64,000 nucleotides of DNA from Lepturacanthus savala (lineage: Eukaryota > Chordata > Actinopteri > Scombriformes > Trichiuridae): assembly GCA_030544235.1 (NCBI GenBank), contig CM060471.1, positions 13,366,348-13,430,347 on the forward strand, read 5' to 3'. Shown here in pieces: positions 23,901 through 35,367 of the stretch. A model generated the notes under the pieces. The model did not search any database. It was given only the letters and a program-made list of their open reading frames with translations, and was not told where the DNA came from. The translations under genes were made by a program, and so were the position numbers. The first letter of the stretch is position 1, and each line of letters starts with the position of its first letter.

Positions 23901-24162
23901 ACCAGCTGTTGGCTAGAAGACGAAGGAAAAGTGCTTGTGTCTGGATTGATTGTGCGCGAGCGGACCGCGTTGGCACTTTAGCGGCACGTTTTTTGGCGCT
24001 TGAAAGATGGTACCGGGAGACTGACCGAAAAACACCGGAGCCAACGCCGGTCTCCCGGTGGTAGTATCAGTAAAACAACTGAAGGCATCGATAAGACAAA
24101 AAAAAACTGTGATAACGGACTAGTGCCAAGACAGGTTGGAGTTGAAGCCATTTTTCTCTGCA
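23900..24162 (+). other. ormdl3: ormdl3 non-coding exon 1 (5' leader)
   Basis: The 5' end is inferred from the promoter. The 3' end is set by a good donor, CA|GTGAGTG, with the exon ending at 24162. No in-frame ORMDL coding sequence occurs here, and family members commonly have a non-coding first exon. The exon includes a short upstream frame starting ATG at 24007 and stopping TGA at 24022-24024 (MVPGD). That frame could dampen translation if the leader begins upstream of it. The donor choice is by eye, since transcript data were not available. Confidence 0.55.
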
Positions 24163-25459
24163 GTGAGTGTAATGATTCATTTACTCAGTTTTAACTGACC
24201 TAATATGGATGTTTCTTAAGTCCAGTTAGAGCCAGGTTAGTCCACTTATGTTGTAGCTACGTTACGGATAATTCTGTAGCCAGTGTTATTTTGGGCTCTT
24301 GACAACTTACAAAACAGCGCCTGCTACATTGTTTACTCTTGTCAATCAGTTTTTTTCCCACTTTTGCAAAATGTAACCTCTTGACTTGTATCTTAATGTA
24401 GCTTTAGTTGCTTTTTAGTTCCATTTATACCCTGGACACAGGAAATACTGAATGGTTGGCAGGTGTCCCTTAAAATCAATCAATATCACTGTAATTACTG
24501 GAATCTGATACATAATTACCGTAGTTACATTGATACAGCGTGATATAGAACACAAATTCCAAAATATAAAATGTTGAAATACTTAAAATGATCGTTCAGT
24601 GGTGTTAAATGGTAGCCAGTGTTGTATCTGTACCTGTATGTGTAAATCAGTCATCATTCATTTATTTAGTCATTTTGTTTGAATAGATGAATATATAAAT
24701 AGTACTTTATTAACACCTAAGGGGAATTAAACTGTTACAGCAGCCACTAGTCATCAATAGTGCCAATTGATTATTTGCCAACTTAAATTAATCAACAACT
24801 ACTTTGATAATCGATTATTCGGTTTGATGAGAGAAATGCTACTTAAATCTGATTATTTTCTGGTTTATTTTAGTCTTCTGTAATATTAAATCAATGATTT
24901 AACATAACATTTAACTTTACATTGGGGACCCTGGACATTTTAGGTTAAATCTTCATTTTTGGGAAACAGTGATTTACATTTTATACCATTATATGAACCA
25001 AACAACTAATCAGTTAATCGTTTTCATAATCAATCGACTATCAAAATAGTAGTTAATTACAGCTGTAGACATCTACTCTTAGTACTCCATACTGTTACTC
25101 ACAAAATACAAAACAATAAAACAGGTAAATTAAAAAAAAAGAAACAAATGCAATTAAAGGCTAAATTCTATACAATTACAAAGTAGACAAACTGAAACAT
25201 ATACAAAATACAAGTAGAAATAATAAACCATAAAAGTAGAATGTAATCTAAAGCTATAATTTCATCATTCTTACTCATCCATTTTTATTCCTACTATCAG
25301 ATTGTAAAGACATTCATGTGGACCCCAGGAAGAGGGGCCATCCTCATTCAGTAGCTAGTAATAGCTAATAAAAATGTATAGTGTGGTGCTCGTGCTAAAT
25401 TACCAACAACAATATTTACATAAGGGATTCATCTTCAATTGTCTTCTTTAAAATGTCAG
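24163..25459 (+). other. ormdl3: ormdl3 intron 1
   Basis: The proposed intron runs from donor GTGAGT to an acceptor ending AATGTCAG at 25459, 29 bases before the start codon. It contains an old palindromic repeat (24740-25069) and AT-rich sequence. No coding exon is seen. Confidence 0.55.
24740..25069. repeat. Dispersed MITE-like repeat, copy 1 (AATCGATTATT / AGTTAATTACAGC)
   Basis: The copy has ends rich in AATCGATTATT-like units and a core with TTTAGTCTTCTGTAATA, GGGAAACAGTGATTTACA and TGAACCAAACAACTAATC. A clear second copy lies at 52895-53145 in the same orientation. It corresponds to a family abundant in fishes whose end reads like AGTTGCAGCCCTA (from memory). Nonautonomous, class uncertain. 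Confidence 0.65.
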
Positions 25460-25488
25460 GGTGGCTGTGGAGCAGCACTACCGCCATC

Positions 25489-25662
25489 ATGAACGTGGGC
25501 ACGGCGCACAGCGAGGTGAATCCCAACACCCGCGTGATGAACAGCAGAGGAATGTGGCTGTCTTACATCCTCGCCATCGGCCTCCTGCACGTCATCCTGC
25601 TCAGCATTCCCTTCGCCAGCGTGCCCGTGGTCTGGACCCTCACCAACCTCATCCACAATCTG
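25489..25662 (+). CDS. ormdl3: ormdl3 coding exon 1
   Basis: This exon gives the first 58 residues of ORMDL sphingolipid biosynthesis regulator 3, an ER multipass membrane protein that binds serine palmitoyltransferase and restrains it in response to ceramide. The start MNVGTAHSEVNPNTRVMNSRG is the family signature. Upstream in-frame codons (from 25453) belong to the leader and the intron boundary, so ATG 25489 is chosen because all ORMDLs begin MNVG. Asn13, implicated in ceramide sensing in human ORMDL3, is present. Residues about 22-42 form the first membrane segment and VVWTLTNLIHN follows. THAS-type identity (GTAHSE rather than GVAHSE) favours ORMDL3 over ORMDL1/2. The exon ends AATCTG|GTCAGT, a valid though not optimal donor. 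Confidence 0.97.
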
Positions 25663-26058
25663 GTCAGTGGAGAAGAATGTTTAAAAGGCACCGAATGCTA
25701 CCACATTTTCCTTCAACATTTATTGGAACAGTCGGCTCGGTGTAAGGCGAATACAGTTGAGCACTGGCCTTGGAAAAATAAAAAGACTTGGGGATGTGGT
25801 GAATGGAAGTAGAGATGCTTAATGTCAAGATACTGCTGTGGTGTGTTTTAAGAATGAAGTTGTAGTTGTTGCTTCAGTACAGTGTTTGTCATCCTATTCT
25901 TTGTTAAAGGGTTGGTGCCAGTAATGTTTCAACCAGCTTTTTACTCATCAGCGTTGATGTTTTCCTCAGTTTTGCGCCATTAAGTTGGGTAACAGGAGCC
26001 GTCTTTTTCCAAGAAGAGTACAAGATTAACTTCAATTGAAACTCATGACATAAATGTA

Positions 26059-26590
26059 CAGCTCTGGAAAAAATTAAGAGACCACTGCATTTTTTTTTCC
26101 TGAAATCAGCATGTCTACATGTATTCCGGCCATTCCATTCCAACATCTGTTGAATTCCAACATATGCACACCTCATTCTGCTTAATCAGGTACAAGGAGT
26201 GGAATAAAGTCACCCAAGAACAATGGTAAAGAAAGCGTGCCAAGAAGCATGATAGCTGTGATTAAAAATAAGGGTTTCACCAGATATTGATTTCTGAACT
26301 CTTCTTAAGTGTAAACATCAATATTATGTTGTGTTAAAATGAATTTCATCTTTTTTCTTTGCATTGTTTGAGGTCTGAAAACATTGTATCTTTTTTGTTA
26401 TTTTGACCATTTGCCATTTTCTGATAATAATAATAATAATATTTAGAGCATTGATTTGGGATAAATGGGGGAAATGTTGTCAGTAGTTTATAAACTCAAA
26501 CAAAAAATGTTCCTTTTGCCCAAACATATAAGTAGTAAGATCAGAAGAAACTGATTATTTTGCAGTGGTCTCTTATTTTTTTCAGGGCTG
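26059..26590. mobile_element. Tc1-like MITE in ormdl3 intron 2
   Basis: The left end is CAGCTCTGGAAAAAATTAAG then AGACCACTGCA. The right end is the inverted TGCAGTGGTCTC ... TTTTTTCAGGGCTG. Both sides are flanked by TA (26057-26058 and 26591-26592). This is a widely distributed teleost Tc1/mariner-type family. It is 532 bp, carries no transposase, and includes TGTTGAATTCCAACATATG. It lies between ormdl3 coding exons 1 and 2 and does not touch the splice sites. Confidence 0.88.
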
Positions 26591-26813
26591 TATTTTACAT
26601 TGAAGGGTTAGGCCTTATACTATGATGTTATCATAATTTCGACAGGACCCTGAGGATGAATCCTCTTCATGATCGTCGACTTCCTGCCACTGTAGTTTAG
26701 GACCTACTATATCGTAGATCTACTCACTAACTTTCTGAAGGAACTGTATCATTCCCACATTAACCTCCGAAACTGTAAAATCTGTCTCTAACTGTGTGTT
26801 TTGCTCGTTGCAG

Positions 26814-26965
26814 TGCATGTACCTCCTACTTCACACGGTTAAAGGGACACCCTTTGAGACCCCAGACCAGGGAAAGGCCCGCCTCCTGACACATTGGGAG
26901 CAGATGGACTACGGCGTGCAGTTTACCGCCTCGCGCAAGTTCCTAACCATCACACCCATTGTCCT
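26814..26965 (+). CDS. ormdl3: ormdl3 coding exon 2
   Basis: This 152-base exon encodes residues 59-109 (CMYLLLHTVKGTPFETPD, then QGKARLLTHWEQMDYGVQFT, ending ITPIVL with a split codon). The acceptor is CGTTGCAG (ending 26813) and the donor is CCT|GTAAGT (exon ends 26965). The segment HTVKGTPFETPDQGKARLLT is almost invariant in ORMDLs. The phase joins both neighbours without a stop. GVQFTASRKFLTITP matches ORMDL3, whereas ORMDL1/2 usually have GLQFTSSRKFLSISP. The first residues, Cys-Met-Tyr, follow Leu58. This matches other fish ORMDL3, while human has MGMY (from memory). Confidence 0.97.
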
Positions 26966-29930
26966 GTAAGTGGTCTACCGCACCTAATACTCTGCAATCA
27001 GTTGTGTAACAGGTGATGGCACTGGGATAAACAGGAGCCACATGGATGGTTCATGGGGATATGACAGTATTCCAAAAGGAGACTTAGGAAAGTAAATTAT
27101 AGAGTAATCAGACACATTTGTAGGTATTAAAATTCTTTAAGAATGGCTTTAATATCAGGTACAGTCTTAGAAACAAGGAGTGGGAGAGGAGTTCAAGGAT
27201 ATGTTCACGATATGTATATGTATATCCATATCCATGTTTATATCCATGTTTTTTTCTGCAGTAATAATCCCCCCTGTTCATACTGACCAATAGAAAATCC
27301 ATTCATAATGCACTTTCAGTGTAAAAGATGGGGTTGGAAATTCACAGCCTGCAAAAAGACCTATTCAAATAGTTTGTTTGAAGTTAAAACGAGGCCCCAG
27401 CTGTCTAAAAAAACGAGTCAAAATCAAATCGATATCTTTCAGTGTTCCATTCATTTTTAGTGGCAAGTTTCCTCTATTTGTTATGAACCCTCCAACCGCA
27501 GCTGAACAGGAAGACGCTGTCCGTCGAGACACAAAGAGGGAATTCTTTAGCTAAAAAGACCGTGGCAGATCTCCATTTTATTTGACTAACAGCTCGGACG
27601 GCTCAAGACTACATTTTCTCTCGAAAGCGAGCACTGTAGATTTCTGTCCTCCGTCGCAGCCAACAAAACCTGCTTCAGTTTTCCCATGTGCGCCTATTGT
27701 TTTAAGAGAGACGTGTACAAGTGCAAGCCTATCCTTTAAGTACATTAGGCCTAGGGGATGATGTTAAGCAACACAGAGTGCAGAAACCAACCAGAATAAT
27801 TTTTTAGTGCTCTGACAAAGACACAATCCCTCACAAGGACCAATTATATTAGTTGGAGGATACGACATAAGCACTCATAGTGGAGATTGAACATGGGTCT
27901 CTGGTATGATTATGACTGAAATTACTTTTTACGGTGCATCTGGTAAAACACACGCCTCCTGTACCTGTACTTCTAAATGTGTAGTCTCAAAGACACTTGA
28001 CTGATTATCTTATTAGCCAAACTCCCTGCATTGATAAGGGCTCAGCACAGTATTTATGGTAGTACCCCTTGCTGCTTTCCTGCCCTTTTCTCTCCTTATT
28101 AACCAGCCGATGTTCTGTTTACAGGAAGCACTTTGGCTTCCCTGGGGTTGAATTGCCAGCTCAGCCTGAACTTTTTCAGTGATAGCAGTTTTGCAGGTGT
28201 ACACTTTTTTTTTGCATTATTTTTTTTTTTAAAGGCCTCTTAGTCATTTGGTTTTGTAACCGGTGCCAGCAGGATGGACAGTGTGTTGGCTCCAGATGAA
28301 AGTCCTTGGAGAGCCTTTTTTTTTTCTTTTTACGTGTCCTCACTTGTTCAGCAGAGAACAGAATGTGCACCACCTAATTCCGAGCTCACAATTATCCCTT
28401 ATCAATGTGTGCAGTTATCTACATTGAATCACCGTGGTTGTTTCTTCTCTTCTTCTTGACTCACCACATTTAAGATTCCGTTGCTGACATGTAGCCAGCA
28501 TGCTGTCGGGGGTTCACGTAGGAAGGGCTAGGAACTCAATTTACAGACGTTGGTTTTCCATGAAAACACACTTTTATTTACCACCATGTGTTAAGGTGAA
28601 TAGAAAATATAATATATAAATATATTGACATGGTTAGAAATACTTATTCCTATTTGAAATAATAATTTTTTCCTTCAAACTTTGCTTTTCGTCAAAGGAA
28701 GGTCAGTTTTCCAGCTTCTCTAACCAGCTAATCTGTTTTCAGCTGTGCTAACATGATAGCATCAAGGGTTTTCTAATCATCCATTAGCCTACTGATGCAA
28801 TGAGCAAACACATTGTACCATTAGAACACTGGACTGATAGTTGCTGGAAATGGGCCTCTATACACCTAAGTAGATATTGTACCAAAAACCAGACATTTGC
28901 AGCTAGAATAGTCATTTACCACATTAGCAATGTATAGAGTGTATTTCCGATTAGTTAAAATTTATCTTCATTGAAAAAACAGTGATTTGCGATTAGCGCC
29001 AACCGGGAGTTAAATATTGCAGCGTTTATCGTACCGCAATATATTGTATGTGATGTATTGTGAGACTAACACCGCTAGCCTCGTTAAAACCATCCTGATG
29101 ATAACCTGAGCTTCACATCATTTCTGTTTGCTCTACACATCAATCTTGACTTCTCGCCATTGTAAACGCTGTCAGTGGGCAGGAGCTCTTGCTTTGATGT
29201 ACAAACTCCTTAAGCCAATCAGTGGAGCAAGTTGTTGAATCAAGCTTCTGCATATCCAACTGGGAGAGTAGCGAAAACGCAAGTGTATACTCTTGTTATT
29301 GTTGTTGTTGTTTTTTTATTAAGTCTATTTCTGCAAAAACTGTTCTTATGGCTGTGTTGCCTCTACTAATGTTAGCATGCATCGCTGCGGGAGCCACCTA
29401 CAACACGGCTACAACACGGCCTCTGATCGGCTGAATACACTGTCAATCAGAGTGCGCAGCCTGTGATTGGGCAGGGTGCTTTGCGATTCCTGGAAATCAT
29501 TTTCAATGGAGAGAAGTCCAGACTGAAATGTAAGCTCACATCATCGTGATCTTTTTAGCCAGGCTCTAGCATTGCAGCATCATGTGCACATTTTAGTTCA
29601 ATAATAAGCACTGATGTTGCAATCCTGTTATTCTACATGATGAAACTGTATTGCAGGTTGTTGATTCTCTGTTTGTGAGTTAGGAAACATCTTGCTGTGG
29701 TCATCAGAAGAAAAACAAGTGGAAGGTTTTTTTTTTTTTTTTTTTTTGCATTGTCAGTTGTAATTTTAATCATGTTTCTCTCCAATAAAAATACCTTGTT
29801 GTATTCATCATATTAGCTATTACACCCTGACCCTGTCATCGACATCATAAAAAAATGCATGTGGTGTCATTTTGTTACTGATTTCTGCTCCTTTAATCAT
29901 TACTCTTTGTTCTCTGGTTTGTCTCTTCAG
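26966..29930 (+). other. ormdl3: ormdl3 intron 3
   Basis: The donor is GTAAGT at 26966 and the acceptor is TCTCTTCAG ending at 29930, both consensus. The intron is 2.97 kb. It holds the MITE at 28549-28987 and a possible older dispersed repeat at about 27340-27680 (with CCAACCGCAGCTGAACAGGA and CGAAAGCGAGCACTG). No further exon is visible. Confidence 0.9.
28549..28987. mobile_element. Tc1-like MITE, copy 1 (CACTACCGTTCAAAAG family)
   Basis: This is a body copy of a nonautonomous element also present at 51321-51650, 54497-54975 and the right window edge. Shared landmarks are TTTATTTACCACCAT, GGTTTTCTAATCATCCATTA, CATTGTACCATTAGAACACT and AGTCATTTACCACATTAGC. Both outermost ends are eroded. 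It lies in ormdl3 intron 3. Confidence 0.85.
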
Positions 29931-30066
29931 GTATATCCTAACCAGCTTTTACACCAAATACGATCGGGCCCATTTTGCGGTCAACACTGTTTCCTTGCTC
30001 ACTGTACTCATCCCCAAGCTGCCTCAGCTGCACGGCGTGAGGATCTTTGGGATTAATAAGTATTGA
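29931..30066 (+). CDS. ormdl3: ormdl3 coding exon 3 (terminal)
   Basis: This final coding exon begins G-TAT after acceptor TCTCTTCAG and ends with stop TGA at 30064-30066. It encodes YILTSFYTKYDRAHF, a membrane segment (NTVSLLTVLIPKLPQ), and the invariant tail HGVRIFGINKY. Coding exons of 174, 152 and 136 bases sum to 462, giving a 153-residue protein, exactly the family length, with no frameshift. Pro137, reported as a hydroxylation site controlling ORMDL stability, is present (IPKLPQ). ORMDL3 acts in the serine palmitoyltransferase complex. The joined sequence is intact and should be functional. Confidence 0.97.
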
Positions 30067-31060
30067 CAAAGCGGAAGAGGAGGACTCCTTCTCTTAGTCC
30101 CCGCGGACAGCTGAGAGCACACCAGAGTATTGGGCCTCTGATTTGGCTGCAGAACCATGAGGATCCGTGGCTCTTTGGCTCCAGACTCTGCTGAGCATTA
30201 CTCTGAATGAAGCTTTCTGGGGATTCTGCCATGGTACCAAACCCCAGGCAAGAGACACAATACGCTATACAAAGGGAAAGTGTACTATTGTGATTATTTG
30301 TGGCCTATCTCCTTGAGCATTTGTACACGTTTGTCAATGGAGTGTCGTAATACGTTCAGTTTCTGTAGAAATGCAAATTTTCTGGAGTGACAAGTGTCAG
30401 GGGGAGGAGAACAATGCAGTTGCACAAATATAATGTGCCATTTTACACCCTTTGGCACACTTAGGTGGTAATCAAAGTTATTTTGTATTTAATGATATAC
30501 TGCTGTATTTATTCAGCTTCACTACCATGTGAAGCTTCCTCTTTCTTGAGGGTTTTGGGCCTGGAGGAGCGTAACAATACTTTAATGAAATGGTAAGGGA
30601 CCTGTGAACCGCTGCAGAGGCAAAACACGAGAAACCACAAGGTTTTATATTTAGCCCTCGCTGCATGCTCAGGGCCAAGATTGGGACATTAAGCTGCTCT
30701 TATTTTTATCTGACCATTTCCATATTTGGACGCCACTTGTCCTGGTTTGTGTCACAGCAAACCTCTGTCTGCAGAACCGCCTGTGTGCAGAAAGTGTGCC
30801 CAAGAGCACTCGAGTCCTGCAATCCGAGTTGAGAAATGGGTATTTCTGTCTAAACCTTTACTCATAGTTACATTACATACGTGGATACATGCTTGCAACT
30901 ACTCCGTAAAAGTGCTCAGGTCCCATTACATTAAATAGACAGAGCCTTCATTTATCCAGAGGGAATTTCACATCAGTGCAGCACCATAAAGAAGTAATCA
31001 GACAGACAGACAGACATGAAATAATAATAAATATAGAAAGAATAAAATTAAAGCTGCACT
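30067..31060 (+). other. ormdl3: ormdl3 3' UTR (probable extent)
   Basis: This noncoding stretch follows the stop codon. Candidate poly(A) signals are ATTAAA at about 30932, AATAAA at 31026-31031 and AATAAA at 31041-31046. If the last is used, cleavage would fall in the first bases of the transposon beginning at 31048. The exact end cannot be fixed from sequence alone. Confidence 0.5.
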
Positions 31061-31700
31061 AATTGTTTTTTTTATCTTTTGGGAGCAGTGCAACAAAATG
31101 TAAAGACAACATTGACGGGTCATTTTCTTATAAAATCGTATCAGCCAACAATTGAAAATGAACTTAGCATTAATTTGCTGTCATGTATTTGGCCACCTTC
31201 TTAAAGGTACAGTGTGTAGTTTCTGGTGCCATGAAGGTGCATGTGGCAGCAGTAAATAACTTGAAAACTCATCTCTAGCCATTTTTTAGGGGGGTTTGTC
31301 CATTCCGGGCCACCGTAGAAACGTGGTAATGCAACATGGCGGATTCCACAGACAGAGACCCGCTCCCCATGTAGATAAAAATGGCTGAATCTAAGGTAAT
31401 AAAACCACAATTATTATTTTTATTAAATTATATACTAATTAAAACATGCTTGTGAATATTATATTCCATTTCTGTCAAGTCTGTTCCACCGAATGCTGTT
31501 AAATGTCACTAAATCTTACATGGTATACCCTTAATTGGCTCTTTTGCTGTCAGTTGTTTGACTTTGTCTGTTCAATGGGTCCATGTCTGCTTTTTTTTCA
31601 TGTGGAAAACAGCTACCTGCTGGAATCAGGGTAGATCAGAGTGGAACGGATAAAACCAAAAGAACAGACTGAGGGGAAATATTGATTAGTGCAGCTTTAA
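31048..31700. mobile_element. TIR element with perfect 16-bp ends, interrupted by another MITE
   Basis: The ends are TTAAAGCTGCACTAAT at 31048-31063 and its exact reverse complement at 31685-31700. The body outside the nested insert is about 320 bp, with GACGGGTCATTTTCTTATAA, ACAGCTACCTGCTGG and AACGGATAAAACC. It is nonautonomous and the superfamily is not assigned. It is interrupted at 31201-31534 by a second element, so this one is the older insertion. Confidence 0.85.
31201..31534. mobile_element. MITE nested in the 31048 element (TTAAAGGTACAGTGTGTAG family), copy 1
   Basis: It starts TTAAAGGTACAGTGTGTAG and ends ACATGGTATACCCTTAA. The internal sequence has TTGTCCATTCCGGGCCACCG, AACATGGCGGATTCC and CCATGTAGATAAAAATGGC. 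TTAA at both boundaries could be a target duplication (piggyBac-like) or part of the terminal repeat, and this cannot be decided here. A second copy lies at 40048-40312. Confidence 0.85.
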
Positions 31701-33886
31701 GAGCCCAAAGGAAAAAAAAAATTGAAAGAGACATGTTTACTTTTTTGTAGCCGCAGATGATCCACATCCAATTCTTTCAAGAGCATCAGCTGCTGCCTCT
31801 TCACCGTGTCCAAGAGTTTTAAGAATCCAAGGAAACTTCAGTCGTTCTGTCATATCTGCTTAAGGGATTCTGAGTTATGTTACAAAGCTGCTTTGCATTA
31901 GAATGTCTAAGAGGTAATACATCACTGTTCATGTAAAGCATATTTATGTTTAAAGGTTTTACATATTGCTAGTTTAATGCATGCGTGTGGTCTGTTTTTC
32001 ATCGCACCTGGCGGTGGAACCCAGATGTGTCAGGTAGTTCTCATCTTGAATTAGTTCAATGAAGGCTGACCTGTCTTATAATAACAGTGATTTGGTTCAA
32101 TTTGATTCTTCAAGTTGTGGATTTGATTAATGAATGTTTCCATTTTAATTTGGAAGCAGCAGTTGAAGTCATTAACAATTTGTGACACTATGCTTATTCT
32201 CCTACAAGGTAAAAAAAAACAACTCCCTGTTTGAAATATGTTTACTGATGTTAACCTGAACAGTGTTCACTCTCAGCAGTAGTGATAGCTATAGCTGTGG
32301 TATTAGCTGCATTAGGCTTTGTAGCATTAATATTATTGGAAACTACAGCACTGCAGTAGTGATAGCAGCAGCTGTATTTTTCCAATCCTGGTAGACCGGG
32401 GACTAGTTTTGATTAAAGTGAATGAATTATGATTCATGCTGTTTCATATTAGTCATAGTCAAATAGTCAAAGCTCACTGTTTTCTTTTAGCAGATCCAAG
32501 TTTGAATTGTCTCCATTTATAACTGATGCATCAACGCAACCAATGATAAGCATGGACCAAAGGGGAATAAAAAAAAAATAATGAAAATTAAGATTTTGTA
32601 AATAACTGCAGCAGCTCTCATTTCTTCATCATTACATTTTGTCTTCATTATTAGCACAAAGGGCTTTATTCAAGGACATGATTTCATAGCACAAAAGTTT
32701 TTACATTATTGTTTTTTAACTGTTCAGGACAGTTAAACGAAAAGGTGGAACTGAATGTCGATAAAATGTGAAATAGTTTGCTCAAAGCGTCTGTTTGATA
32801 AGTGTACTTGCTTTTTTTTCTTTCTTTTTTTTGAAAGAAATATCAATGTGATCTTCTGTAAAAGTGCTTGACTCCCAAAATACAGTATTTTTCAAGTATG
32901 ATCTCAGAGTTTTTTATTTGCACCTGCGCTTTCTTTTTTTTTGCATCGTAGCTGAATAACAAGGTTTGTCGGTGTTAAACTCAAATGGGAAAATGTGATG
33001 AATTTCCAGTTTTTCTCAGTCACTTTGGTGCATTACTTGTTAACAGTTATTGCGTTTCTCAAAACAATTAGTGATGTGATGACCAGTTTTGTAGGGAATG
33101 ACTATTCATCAAGTACAAGTACAGTTCATTTTGACTGACATGACATAGGTGGGTGATAATGTTATAAAATAGTTTCATAAAAGCAATTGATCCACGAATG
33201 AAAGCTTTTGGAATTTCTTTAAAGGAAGAGAAACTGCAATGATGATGCACACAAATGACTCAATGCTGTGGAGGTTGAAATAACTGATGTACAAATGTTA
33301 ATAGGGATGTGAGAAATGCACCAAAGACTGAGAAAAACCTGTATAAAGCCAGCGATTGTAGGAAAATTCCGCATTTTTGTGGCTTTAATTAACTCCTGTC
33401 TGCATTTACCAGGAAGACTTTTGTTACAGAGATGTTTCTTAGATGTTTCTCCTTATTTAACATTTTGTATGTACATTTTAAAAATGCTTTAGAGTAGTGT
33501 TTCATATATACAGGTATACACAGAGCCTGCTGATTCCTATTTAATGAAAGTAGCTGCAGCACAACAAGTGAAACTCCACGGAACAACTCAGCCTGATCCT
33601 CTTTGCTCTGCGCTCTGTAAACGTCACCTTGCACCAAATCAAAGATTTAATCCATTGTCTTTATTTCAATGCTGCAAGCTGATCCAGGTGCTGCGTGGCG
33701 CTCCCTCTGTTACACAACACTGGAGGCTTGTTAAACATTGATTAAGTGAGAGTGATGATGCGGTATTAAGAGTGAACAATGGGGGGTATCACATGTTGGA
33801 TTAATTGCTCTGAAACGCAAAGATTTGTCACCCTGGCACAAACATCGCTTTTTATCAAAGCAAGTCCATGTATCTAGTCTGTGGCT

Positions 33887-34392
33887 CCCATTACTTCCTA
33901 TCTCTGGCTATTGTATAATATAAATGTCTATATCAAAATATTTTACAAAGAAGACAAAAAGTTAGGGTTAAAAAGTTAAAATCCCATAGATTTACAGAGC
34001 GCTATCCTGCAGCAGCATTTTCGTTACAGTGTAAAGCTCTGTATAACGACTCCTCCTCATGTCGCTTCCCAGCGCTTTAGTTACAATTCATAGCTCCGTT
34101 ATTCCGTTTTTTTTTCCTGCACTGATGGTGCAGCCAACATAACGAAAGCATTGTAACGCTATTTATTCCTCATGCTAACACAGGCTACTGTGGGCCGCAG
34201 ATGTCTTACTCCAAAACGTGATCTCAGGAAATCCCAGTACTATCACCTAACAGAACAGAATCTAGGCCTAAATTCATTCATTTATAAACACATATAGCAG
34301 TAACATGTCCAGGTTGTTACCGTATACAGGAAAAAGTATGAAATTAGAGATTTATCCTAAGTCTGGTTTTATTTCGCCCGTCAACACAATTT
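33887..34392 (+). repeat. Dispersed repeat, direct copy 1
   Basis: It shares CCATTACTTCCTATCT, GTTACAGTGTAAAGCTC, CATGTCGCTTCCCAGC, CACTGATGGTGCAGCCAAC, CTTACTCCAAAACG and ATACAGGAAAAA with 39324-39869 in the same orientation and order. By eye similarity is about 75-80% with a few indels. No coding frame or clear terminal repeats are seen, and I cannot name the family. Confidence 0.8.
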
Positions 34393-34689
34393 CAGAACTG
34401 ATGACATCTGCACTTTCAACATAAATTGTAGTCTTTTTATTACAAAAACTATATTTGCATTTCGCTTCTTAACTCTATGTATGTCCATGTCTTACCCACT
34501 GTGCAATCTGTCTATTAAGACTATGTACCAGTCCAAGACACCCTCATTTGGCCAAACATGAATATTCGACTAAAGCTTCCAGTTTTCTGTAGGAATACAT
34601 ACTTCCTATGGGCACTGCAGTATTAATAATACATATGATTTAAAGGCACCTTTCTGGCAGACAAAAACACTGTATAGAACACCAACAGT

Positions 34690-35270
34690 TAAAAATATAA
34701 TGTAAAGCTGCCAGCAGCAATGAGGGCCCAAGCTAAAATCCCAGGCTCTAAACATCATTTGTGTGAAGTTTGGTAGCGATTGGCCAAAATATATTGTCAG
34801 TAGAATATGTTTGATTTTGGTATAATCCAATATGGTGGCCGATTAATTAAACTGACCTTAAAAATAGGCCAGGACCATCAATATGACAACCCACAGTATG
34901 ATCAGGGTTCATAATTCCTATCAGGCTACTCTATAATGGATTTTTGTTGCTAACGCAAATCCATCATTGTATATCAGCCAAAACACATTTTTGCTAATTA
35001 CAGCATCACCCAGAAGTCAAAGGTCATCAGATTTTCTGATCATCCTCCTGATGGGGTCTAAAGTACATGTACTAATTTCGGCTTTGAGAAATAAAAGAGT
35101 TATATAGTTATATGAACTCACTTCCTTTTTGGCGGCTTTGCCACAAATTCTGTCCAGAAATGTACCTTCAACTTTGACCAGCTGGTGGCTCTAGAGAGTT
35201 TGAGGTGGCAACATGAAACTTGGTGACATTAATCAGGGGACTGTCCCCAAATTAGGTATAGTTGGTCATT
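34690..35270. repeat. Probable old dispersed repeat
   Basis: It contains GAAGTTTGGTAGCGATTGGC, CCAATATGGTGGCCG, GGTGGCTCTAGAGAG and CATGAAACTTGGTGACATT, phrases I recall from dispersed fish repeats. No second copy occurs in the window and no termini are visible. Confidence 0.35.
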
Positions 35271-35291
35271 TAAATATTTTAGTGGTTAGGG

Positions 35292-35297
<6 letters not shown>

Positions 35298-35362
<65 letters not shown>
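35298..35362. repeat. (TA)n microsatellite
   Basis: This is about 64 bp of uninterrupted TA repeat. It is palindromic and can extrude a cruciform. Array length is likely polymorphic. Confidence 0.95.

Positions 35363-35367
<5 letters not shown>

Noticed and set aside
24000..24194. 64-codon frame in the ormdl3 leader
   Set aside because: It begins at TTG, not ATG, and runs through the proposed donor site. It is not a coding start for ORMDL3.
25453..25488. In-frame upstream extension of ormdl3 coding exon 1
   Set aside because: It spans the intron acceptor, and the ORMDL family universally starts at MNVG, so ATG 25489 is used.
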